Notes under the pieces: model-generated | What the model was told of the DNA's origin: nothing | Seen by the model: the letters and a program-made list of their open reading frames with translations, nothing else | Database searches by the model: none | Position numbers and translations under genes: made by a program | DNA from: Myotis daubentonii | Lineage: Eukaryota; Chordata; Mammalia; Chiroptera; Vespertilionidae | Reading direction: 5' to 3' | DNA: 64,000 bases | NCBI RefSeq assembly: GCF_963259705.1 | Contig: NC_081848.1 | Coordinates: forward strand, 56,664,895-56,728,894 | Shown: piece after piece, positions 40,276 to 52,400 of the stretch | How positions within the stretch are numbered: the first letter of the stretch is position 1 | How the letters are laid out: every line of letters begins with the position of its first letter

Positions 40276-43200
40276 CTGATTGGAAAGAGAGGAATGGAAT
40301 AAAGAAGTCAAACCCACACCACAGACAGGTATGCTCTAACTCTAGCAGCCTTATGAGACTGGACTAGAAGGCCATGTCACACATGGGAGCCCAGCATACT
40401 TTGAAATCGGCTAGGTAAGCCTGGATGAGTTTTCCATTCTCAGCTATTTTTGTTAAGGCAAGAAAAAAAGCTCACAGTAACACAATAATATGCATTATTT
40501 GCACACTTTTTCCAGGCTTGGAGAACAGGCAGGCCTTCAGGCTCCTCACTCCCCCATCCTTTCCCTCTCCAAAGAAGAAAAGCAAAAGCAAGTCTGACAT
40601 TTGGGACTTAATAACCCCAGGGAAAAAATAAGTTAAATGGAAATACTCTCACCTGCTGTGCCCCTATCATAGCAAGGGACTGTCCATTCGGTTGGTTCTG
40701 GCCCAGGACTGGAGAGTTATACCGGGTGGCCCTTCCTTGCTGAGTGCCTGCATGTTCTGGTACGACACTAACAGCCTCTATTCTTGGGGACATGGGAAGA
40801 GTTGCGGGCCCGGAGCTGGCAGACACCTGCACACTGGGGGAGATGAGCCCCAAGTGCTGCAGGGTGAAGTTTACAATGGCTGAGCTTGGGTTCTGGACAG
40901 GAATGGGGTGGCTCGAACTGAGAGCCGGGCTGTTCCCTACAGGTATGGCTGCCACGGAAGTTGGTGAGACCATTAGCTTCAAAGGTGTTACATGAAAAGA
41001 GGGAAAATTAACAGCAGTGAGTTCAGATGATGTCACTGGAATAACACCTGGGAAGAAAAGGAGGGAAAATATCTTAAAAGCACAGGCATTTGTCCAAGAA
41101 GTTTACAAGGTTTAAGTGAACTTGAGACTGACCCATCTATAAAACCCTAATATGCAAATAGACTTAAGGGTGGAACAACTGAACCGGTTGCTATGACATG
41201 CGCTGACCACCAAGGGGGGCACACGCAGAGCATGGTGGGCATCAGCTGCAGCAGGATGGTGGAGTAGGTGAGCGGGGGTGCCAGGCCAAGGTGGGACATT
41301 GGTCGCTGTCATCGGGGTGAGCCTCTGGTGGTTACTGAAAATTCTTTGCTCCTGCATGCCGCGGTCTCGCCCGGTGCTTGCACCCGCTGCCGGCCCTGAT
41401 TGCCCCTGAGGGCTTCTCCACCACCCCCTGCTCCTGAGGGGTGATTGGGGCAGCAGCCACCCCTCGCACCCACTGGTGGTGCCAGCCCTGCTCACACCCA
41501 CTGCTGGCACCAGCCCCAATTGCTCTGTGCTGCCAGAGGGTGCGGCGCCATCAACACGTGAGAGCAGCAGAGGCGGGAGTGGGGCTGCCAGCAGACAAGG
41601 GACTGGGGGCTAAAACGGGAGGGGCCGGGCGGGGTGCGGGAAATGGGCCAAGGCCCGTCCCTGTGCCCACTACAGCCTTATGGCCCATAGTTCCTTTCAA
41701 GGTGCATGAATTCGTGCACTGGGCCCCTCGTGTTTGAATAAATGCTTGATGCACACTCACCTGCGATCGGGGAGCTGTAGATCCTGTGGTTTGGGGAAAG
41801 TGTACCTGAGTTTTCTTTACTAGACAAAAGGGACTCTGCCCCCAGGGATGAGCACTGGGCGAGAGGGATTAGATATCCTGATGGGAACAGTGTCTAGAAA
41901 ACAAAGAGGAAGGGTTTATTTTAAACACAAATACTGGAAGAAAAATGGCCCTGTGCCTCTTCCAGGACTAATATACCTTGGTGGTTGTCTCATTAGACTG
42001 ATGCTTTCAAACAGTGGGGCTACAGGCAGGACAGCTATACAGCTCCCTGAAGACAATATCCCTCCCTTCCATTCTAACACTGGATATTTTTTCCATTGAT
42101 TTTAAAGACTGGAAGGGAGGCAGGGGAAGGAGAGAGAGAAACATTGTTGTGAGAGAGACATATTGATTGGTTGCCTCCTGCATGAGCCTTAACAAGGGCT
42201 GGGGATCAAACCTGCAACCCAGGTATAGGTCCTTGACCAGGAATTGAATCCGTGACCCTTCAGTGTGCAGGCTGGTGATCTAACCATTGAGCCCACCAGC
42301 CAGGGCACAAACCATGTGTTTCTTAAATGCCCTCTGTGGCCTTAAGTGCCATAACGCTACCATTGAGTCTGCTTAGAGTAGGATTCACCCAGCAGATCCC
42401 CTTCACACTGACATTCTAATTCCTGCCTGGTATGGTATGATGTGGTGCTAACCGTGGGAACCAAATTAATGCAGTTAGACACCATAGTGGTACTGTTATG
42501 TTATTATGGATTGTTCTTGAATTACATCGAATGGTATTTTCCAAAGAGTATTCTGAGGTACCCTAGTTTCAGGGGATGCAAGCAGGCACTGCTTGAATCA
42601 TGCTCACATATGTTTTGGAACTGCTGAATTCAACAAAGGAAAATGGTGTTTTAATTAGAGAATTTCTTTAATAGTGCATGTATTGTAAATCTCCAAGGGG
42701 GGGCCTCCAGCCTGTAGCATTTCCCAGGCTATCTGGCAACTAAATTTTTGGTAGTATTAGAATTCAGAGAAAACACATTTTAAGAAATGTTGACTTAGAG
42801 AAGGGGGTTGCCAAATCATGGGCCAAAAGCCAGCCTCCTGTCTGTTTTTGTAAGTAAAATTGCATCGGAACACAGCCATGCCCATTCATTTATGCATTGT
42901 CTGTAGCTGCTTTCCTATTTTCTTTTTACCATGGCAGAGTGGAATAGGTACAACGGAGACATATGGTCTACAAAGTCAAAAATATTTACTATCTTGTCCT
43001 TTACAGAATGATGTTTACTGACCCCTGACTTAGAACAAAGGAATTATACATCTACAGATTAGTTTCTAATACTTTAGGTTCTAATGATTATCAAGAAAAC
43101 ATGCTTATACTATTACAAACTAAAGAGCATGGCACTAGAATTCAAAAACTAAGGTACAAAAAGAGAACGGATTAATTCACCTGAGAGACTCAACTGCCAT

Positions 43201-43381
43201 GCAGCAAAAGCTTTAGGCAATAACATTACAGACCAATGGAAATGGCCAAAGTGTTAGGCTGTGTGCATCCTCCCCGTGCCTGCTAGATCACTGTACCTGA
43301 GCAAACAGAGAAAGCCCAAGAAGCCTGCTTCAGTCTTACCCTGAGCAGGACTGGCAATAGCTAAAAGCAGCTCTTATAAAC

Positions 43382-43427
<46 letters not shown>

Positions 43428-46400
43428 TTTTATCTTCCTCCAGATCTTCCTTCTGGACATTGTTAAAACAACAGTCTACACTTTGATCTAGCTGTTAATA
43501 GGTCCTGTCTTTTCCTTGGGAACCAGTCAGTTCAGAACCCACAATGCTAAAAGTGGACCACAAACTTTAAAATTTAGTTTCTTAGCTGCTTGGCACTGTT
43601 CATTCTCTTTACTGGTAGGTTCCTTGAAAGGGATAGCAATTTTTAACCAGTGAAAATAGGGATTTTACAAATTCTCTTTGCTATTTTGCTATTGTTAATC
43701 ATGCTTTCGTGGTACAAGTTGCTGGTTTAATTCTTTCAAGTCTTTAGCAAAACCTGTAGTACTCCATTAATAGTTAGTTTTCAGTTTTCTGCAAACTACA
43801 TTCATCATGACATCTTTTAGCCTACCATGCCAATTCCCTTTTTGAAAAAAAAAAAAAGAATTATTAAGTGAGCAGGATGAATGAATTTGACATATTTCAA
43901 CTTGCATGTTATGATCTCATCTAGCTTACATTAGCCCTCTTACCCCCTCTTCCTATTACACATTCTATTTTATTTTCACTGTAGTTCTTATTATTTACTG
44001 ATATGTTTGTGTTATTTGTACACTGTCTTCTCTCCACCTTCAGAAATGTAGAATCTTAGTAAATGTTTGCTGAATGAATTAACACACAAATTAATACATT
44101 TTCTTTGTTCTGCTCAGTTCATGCTAAAAAGAAATGGTCAAAATGAAGTCAGAGATGAAAAAAGAAGCAGGGGGACATGGAAAATCTATCCACTGAAAAC
44201 CCTAATCCTGAATATAACCATCACCAAAAGGTGCTGGGTTTGGTTTGGTTTGGACCACAGCACAGTGTTTTATACCCAGTAGATGATCGGGAAACACTGG
44301 TGGAACAAATTCATTATAGATGTGGGAAAACAAGATGTAGAGAAATAAAATAACGCAAGTTAGCAGCAGGGACAGAATGAGAGATTAACTTCTGCTTCCA
44401 CATTGAGTGGTGCTCATTCTGTGATCATGTCTTTCACATATAATTGTCCTAAGGGAGGAAAATGAGATAATGTATGTAAAAGTGCCTAATCTTTCTGACA
44501 TCCAATAAATGTTAATTCCTTCTTGAACTAAACTCCACCTAGGGAAAAAATGATCTGGAACATCACAATCCCTAGAAACCAGTATGTCAAATATACTTAC
44601 AAGTTAAGATTTTTCTACTTACACAAAATAGAAATTTTGGTTTACATTTTAGAAAGTAAAAACAGGGGGAACAATTTATCTTCTAGGCAACAGGTGCCAG
44701 TTACATGACATCGAACAAACATTAGGCACTGACTCAGAAAGTAGGAGTCACTGGAACCCCACGTATCCATCCATTCATTGGGGGTTACATCTGCTTATAA
44801 ATTATTTAAGACTTTCATGACAGGTGTTTGCATTCCAGTGTGTGGTGGAGAAATGGACTTAAGGACAACCACCCGTGGTGCTTTAAAAAAACAGCAAATA
44901 ATCCCTTCCTCCAAAGGCTAAAAATGTCCCTGCCATCGTCCCAGCCAGGGGATTAGCTGTCTGGGGCTTTGTTTGCATTACGGATGCTAAGGAACAGTTC
45001 CTTGTCTTCTGAGAGACTGCTCTTTGCTCTGGCAGATTTCACAAGCCACCAAATTCTCCTCTAATCAATTGGGAAGTCCCTAATACTTTGCACATTGCAA
45101 GGGTCTACTTACCGCGGAGACATTTTCAAATCCTTTTAGGTTCTCTTTAAATTTCTTTTTGGAACCACTGTCTTCGAGCATGCTTGCCCTCTTTGAGCCT
45201 CTCTCTCCAGCAGGTTCTGTGTCTTGGTTCTGTGCACCATGTCTCTCTGGCATGGGCAACAGGCTTCCGGGCCTGATGGAGACATTGGGCTTGGTGGCAT
45301 CATTGGCTGCTTTCTCAGTGGTGGCATCAGTGCAGTCTTTTGATCTCGTAGCTTCAGAAGAGGGGTTAGGGCAGACTGTCGGGCTCAGACCTTGGGGCAG
45401 TGTCATAGTGTGGGTTTGGGCAGGCTGCAAGTAGATGGCATAGGACGGGCCCGAAGGGGCTTGAGGTAGGATCACGGGCACCGCCGATGACAATGGGCTG
45501 GGGAACAGAGGGACCACCCCCAGGGGCTGGATGAGGGGTGGTGCCTGGAGCTCCAGCTCAGCATTCACGGAGGAGTCCAGAGGGGCCACTGGTTTGCAGG
45601 GCCCAGATCTCACCAGCTGTGGTTTTGCTTTCTTTCTGGGTTCACTAAAAGACAAGATTTAAAACATGACATAAACACATTTTCTCTAAAATGTTCTACC
45701 ACTTTAGATTGCCCCAGGTTGAAAGCCTTGCTTTTATGAAACCAGCAGATAGTTTCTGTAATATTTTGCTATGAGTTTCAGAAAAGACCGTCTCCCCAGT
45801 TTCCAAGGCTAGTGCCTTTTCTTACATAAAGTAAGTAATCCAATGGTGCAACTAAGTCATTCATCTCACCTACCTTGATTGTCAACCTACCTTGATTGCT
45901 CTTCTAACTGCATTTTGCAGATTGCTGCGAGCTGAGCCATTTTACTTGGAAAAGGTGCAGAATTCTGAGAACTCTCAGCTGGTAAAATAGAAAGAAGGGG
46001 GGTGGGTATTGGTCGAAGTGAAAGAATAAATGCTCACGCAGATGACAGGTCACTGAAGCCCAAGGAACACAAAAAATGCATCTCCCCGCAAAGCACACAG
46101 CAGTTAAATGAAAAACCCCACAAACTACTTATCCTTTAATAATTAGAGTCTAATTCATGCATAAGTTAGGCTTCAAGGGGGGTTAAGCATATGGATATGG
46201 AAACAATTCTCCTACAAGTCCCATAGGGATCTAAAAAAAAATCAGATAATAAGGAATTCTTCTGAGCAGAGCCCTGACATGATTGAAAACACACCTTTGC
46301 TGGTCTTGATAGGGCTACTTGGAGCAGAATTGATCTTTCTCCGGTCACTTTCTATGCTCTTTACCAGTTTGATAAGAGATGGGTGCCGCGTAAAGTTTGG

Positions 46401-49400
46401 CTTCCTGTGTGTGGAAAAGAGGTTTTTGGCACAGTTCTCTTTTGAAGGCTGCCTCACTTCCACGTCTGAGGTGGAGAAAGAAATGACGGGGTTCACACCT
46501 GAAAGAGAAAAGGGTGGGGTGTTAAAACGTGGGCGACTCTTCCTCTTGGGATGTAAAGTCAAAGCAGGTCTAACATGATAGTAGGAATTAAGTGGCAGCA
46601 GTTGTAGATCACCAATCACATGCCAGACACTGTTATGGGCTTTTATCTAAACAAAACTTTGTTTATCCTAATAAATAAATTCTGAGATAAGATTTCATAC
46701 TTAGCATTTCGAAAACCCATTGTAACTTATAACCAGTGGTGTGCTATGGCATAATTATCAGGGTTTTTTTTTTCCTTATTGATATATAAAGAATTGTGCA
46801 TCTTATAATCAGTGGTCTTTTATTTTTTCAATCCTCACCCCAGGATGTTTTTCACTGATTCTAGAGAGGAAGGGAGAGGGAGAGAGAAACACTGATGGGT
46901 TGCCTCCCACATGTGCCCCAGCTGGGGATTGAACCCACAACCTGGGTATGTGCCCTGACTGGGAATTGAACCCACGACCCTTCGGCGTATGAGAGGATGG
47001 CCCAAGCCACTGAGCAACATTGGCCAGAGCATCAGTGGAGTCTTAATCTGATGAAATACGGTGACCCTCACTGCTATGGACTGAATATGTGTGCCCCCGC
47101 CACCCACCCAATTCATATGTCAAAACGTAATGCTCAATATAATATTAGGAAGCGGGGCCTGTGGGAGGTGCTAAGGTCATGAGGGCAGAGCCTTCTTGAA
47201 CAGGATTAGAACTCACGGAGCTCCTCTTCCCTCACGTGAGCTTACAATGAAAACTTTGATTTTGGACTTCCAAAACTGTGAGAAACAAATTTCTGTTGTT
47301 TATAAGCCACTCAGTCCATGGTATTGTTATAGCAGCCTGAACACACTAAGTAAGACACTCTCAACAACTCCACGAGGGAGGTACTTCTCAGGAAATGCAC
47401 CCCCATTTCAGACCTTAACCAACTGAGGCATGGTCTCTCAGCTGGTGGAATGTGGGACTCCACCAGGGTGGCCCCAGAGCCTGCACTCCACATCCCTGCG
47501 CCAAAGGACCTCTCTCTGAGATTACATCCCACCTCACAGTAACCTCACAACGGCGCCACGGTTCTCCCCATTTTGCAGGTGAGGAAATGCAGCCTTGGAG
47601 GAGTAACGTGCCTAAGGCCACACAGCTACTAAGTGGCAGAGCTGATACTGGACACTAAGTCTCCCTCTGCCTCCACAGCCCATGTTCTTGCCACTTTCTA
47701 ACACTTCTGTGCGGGAGCTTTGATGGAATGCAGTGTCAGAATCCCAGAGTTGAAACGGAGACTAGGATACTGACCCCGGAACGAATTCATTTCATATTCT
47801 CCATGTGGACAGGCTCTGTCATGGTCACTGAGAAGCATAAGAACGATAGCCATAGTATCTTATGTTTTGTGGTGCTTTCAACTTTTCCAAATCCTTTCCC
47901 ATACAGATTCTACCTCCTGGGCCCGTGCGGGAGGTGGTTATAAACCTTAGGTTGATGATGGAGCTAGTAGCCAGACCAGGGGTCCTCAAACTAGGGCCCG
48001 CGGGCCACATGCAAATACAAATATTGTATTTGTTCCCGTTTTGTTTTTTTACTTCAAAATAAGATATGTGCAGTGTGCATAGGAATTTGTTCATAGTTTT
48101 TTTTAAATTATAGTCTGGCCCTCCAACGGTCTGAGGGACAGTGAACTGGCGCCCTGTTTAAAAAGTTTGAGGACCCCTGAGCCAGACCTTCCTTATTGCA
48201 CTCATCTTCTCATTTATCCTGTATATGTTCTTCCCATGTGGAGTGTGGTAGGCAGGGGGAGGGAGAACAATCTCTAAATATGTGTTAATTCAAAACAATG
48301 AAGCAAGGAATTTAAGAAAGCAGATACATACCACTGGGGTTAGGACTGATTTCTGGGCCTGTCCATTTAAAAGCTGGTTTTCGGCCTCTTTCTTCAGTGA
48401 CATGAACTTTCTTGATGAGATCCAGGCTACTCAGAACATTAGCTATATCATACAACCTCCTAATTTTTGCTGGGGAGAAAAAAATTCATATACACCACTT
48501 AATAGAATAACGAAAGATCAAAGGACTTTGCTTCTTAAGGATTTCATATATTCAAAGAGCCATTCGATCCTAACCGGCAATGTTAGGCAGAGAAAATATG
48601 ATTCTTTTAAAGTTAGCCTAGTGATACTGCTTTAGTTAAAACAAAAAAGTAGTTTTAAATATTGAAAAGACTAAGTGACTGCTGGTACTGAATTGTGAAG
48701 TGACAAAAGCGTGTGTTGAAAAAGGAAAACTGACTGAATGAGATCACCCTGTCAGGAACATGTCACAGCTTTTCTGATAAAAAGTCACCATTACTGGGCC
48801 ATCTTCTAATGAGGATTCAGAAGAATTTTATGAACAAAAGAAATAAAGCATTAATGATAAATGCATTGCTTCCCTGCTTGTGAGAGTTTATAACAATAGA
48901 CTGATTTAATATCATAAATGTGGAAAGTTCCATAGCTCATCAAAATTTGTAAATGGTAAGACTGTCCTTATGTAATATGCAAAGACTAGATTTATTAATT
49001 CTACAGATCTTATATATCTGAATGAGTTTTGTGAGAGATAGTCTGCTTTTACCTCCAGCTTGGTAGTACAAAATTATAATTGAGCCCCTTCTTCCTAGCC
49101 ACGCCAGAGATTCTGAGTTCCCTGGGGAATTCAGCAAATTACACACCTGCAGTTCCTGGAAAGGTTTCTAAGACTGTGACTAACCAGGGAAACGGAGAGC
49201 TGAAAACTGGCGACTTAGAAAAGCAGGCAGCTCATTTGTAGTATCAGGACGTGTTTTCCGAAATTGCAGATCTCCCAAGCCAATTGTCAGCATTATTGCC
49301 TTTCTCTCTACTTAGTTTTATCTTGATAGAGGCACTATCAACCCACGGATGTCTGAATATACTTTCACGAGACGAGTACAGCTCCTCAGGGATGGGAAGG

Positions 49401-52400
49401 GGTCTGTGTGACAGCCCCCATGTGTTCCCATAGCCTCTGCTGTTGCTTGAGGTGGCTCTTCCTCACCATACAGCTGGATCCCCAAAGTGTCCCATGCTCA
49501 GGCTAGCCTCATTCCCTACTTGGTGGTTTGCTAATGCCTCCAGGCGAGATGGGCGCGCAGCACACCCCTCCCTGTCTGCTAAGCACTTTTTCCCACACCC
49601 TTTCTGCCTTCCTGGAGGTTCCTACAAAGTCTGTTATAGATGTGAGGGTAGAACTCTGTGCCAGGAATCCAATCTATAATCCTATTCCAACTTTGAGCAA
49701 ATATTCCGGCCAAAACCACTCTTTTAAACTGGCAAACTGACTGTGCAGCAGGTCACTTCTGGGGACAATTTTAGAAGAGTTATTTGTACTCTGACATATG
49801 AGAGACAGTGGAAATAGCAGAGACCTGAGTTCCAGTCCCACTTTACAATTTACTGCTCATTTAAACTCCAGGCAACCACAGATTGATACTAGTAAAATGC
49901 AACAGTGCTACAGTAGCAAAGGAGGTAACTTTTAAGAAACAATTTATAAGTCAAAGTGTCAGACAAATAAGAGTAGTTATTTGCGTATCTTTTGGATCGT
50001 ACACATTAGTTAAAGCAGGATGGCCATGGCTTCTGGGGAGAAGTAAAGATACAAAAGCATAATTAGAGAAGACCTGTTTATATAGCAAATATATTTGGAA
50101 ATCAGTTTGTAACGGAGGTTTTATTGTTTAAGAATAGGTCCAAAAGTCCATGGAGTCATGACACTTACTTTTAAACTTGCTTTTATCCAAATCTTCCACG
50201 TGGTCCTCCCCAATTAAGATCTTGGCAGCAGTTTCTAGGCTCACTATCTGAGGCGTAGACACCAGAAACAGCATCACAAACTTCTGGCTCATCACTCTTA
50301 AAGACTTGTCTTTGCGGCTGTTTACAGAGGCTTTGAAGAAGGATGAGGATTAGAGAATTAAAAGGCATAAAGGGACAAGTGACTTCTAAAAATACCACCA
50401 CCAGACCAGACAGTTGACAACTGCAGCATTTTAACGTGAAAGGCAGCAGTAGCTTTAGAGCAGTTTGCTAAGGAACCTTCTCTTAAGGCTTTTTGAATAT
50501 CAGCTCTCACCTGCCCGAAATTCCACTCCAGGGAGTTCGACAAAACACATGTCTGTGTGTCCGTTTTGGTCCGTGTTTGCCTTGGTGACATGATCCTCTG
50601 TACCGCAGCTCTTACTGAAGTCAAACTCTTGTTCATATTCCTTCTTCTTGATCATCATGATCTGCTCGGCGTATTTGTTTTCCTCCCCGACGCTTTTCAA
50701 AGTCCCCAGGGTTTTGTTGAGATTATGCCGCCCGTGCCAAGTGTACCTGTTTTTGGCCAGGCGGCTCACCATGTGTAAACTCTCTAGGACATTCACGATA
50801 TCGTAAATGCGTCGGCGCTCAACATCTACAAAGAATGAGCAGCTGTATGTTACTAGGGTCAGATTTTGGAATGTGTACAGAATTGAATAACTTTTTTTCT
50901 TCCGTGGTTGTCAGTAGGTTCTGGATGTTACAACTTATTTACACTCAACAAGGGTGAAGATGAAAAAGACATGTCCCTACTCTCAAAGGGTACAAATTAA
51001 TTGACATGAATTAGTGGTCCCATTTATTGAGGGTCTACTATGTGCCACACGGCTTTAAGAAATTTCTAGTCTAACCGAGTGAGGTAGGTATTATCCTGCA
51101 CATTTGAATGAGGAGGAAATAGAGGCTCAGGCTGGCTAAGTGGCTCACCCCAGGGCACAAAGCCAGTAAGTGGCAAAAATCAAATCTTTTATACTCCAAA
51201 TCCCACGCTTTACAACCTGTTTTTTTCTGTTACCCCTCAACACACACACACACACACACACACAGACACACGGTTGTCATGATAGGTATAAGGAGCTGAG
51301 ATTTCTTACTGTTCTTGGAACCTGCCAGATATGCCTGTGCCTGAAGGCCTTGGTGCTGGGCTATTCCTCTGCCTGGAATGCCTCTCCCAGATATCCTCAC
51401 GGTTCCCCACCTCAGTTCTTTCAAGTCCTTGCTCAGATGTTACCTTGTCAAACTGAGGCCTGGCCTGACCTGACCGCTTACTTTAAAATTGCAAAGCACA
51501 CCCCTAGCACTCCCGCTCAATCCTTTTATCGTGGTCCACGTTTTCTTATTTCCATAGCATGTATGACCTTCTAACTAACATACGTTATAATTTCTCATTA
51601 TGTCCTTTGAATAGTGTCTATTGCTCCCACTAGAATGTTGATTCCATGGGAGCAGGCAGTTTTCCTTTCTGTTCACTGATGTTATCACAAGCGGCTACAA
51701 CACTGCCCAGCACATAGTAGGTGATCAATAGCTGCCTGCTGAATTACAGAGTACATTCGACATAGCTACAATGATGTAGGTAAATAGATGACTATCAATG
51801 GCATATTCTTAAAACGTGAAGTAAATTAACCTTTATAAACATGTATTAGAAGATCAAAACTTTATGGTGTAATAGCTATATATTAAAATATCCTGCATAT
51901 CTCTTCAAAGTTTAAGATCCTTTCAGGATTGAAAAGGTGCTCCAAATTTGCCGTAGACCTCTTCTTAGCTATAACTAGATTTAGTCTTTAAAGAAAGGAG
52001 TAAAAGGGGGCAGGGGGACACAGTAATTTTGCCAAACGCTCAGAAAACGCATTGGTCCTCAGAATAGCGTTGAGCAGCAGGGAGCGCTAAAGCCCTGCTC
52101 CTCCCCACCCAGCTGGTGCTCATCATAAACTGTGCAGACACCATTCCGCAGCCTGGCTTTTCAACCACAGAGCCAAGAGAGAAGTTTCAAGTTGTAGCTG
52201 CTTTGAAATAAGTCATAAAACAATGTTGCCTTCCTTTAAAGCTGCAGAGCTTTTGAAATGCAGTCCCAAGCAATCTCCATTGTGATTTTTTGCTTGTTTT
52301 AAGACTCACTGACATTGGAAACTATATGCCTTTATTCCTGAATTAATAGGGCTTTAGAGATTCATAATTCTCTGTGGCCTTCTTTGTGTCACTACAAACA

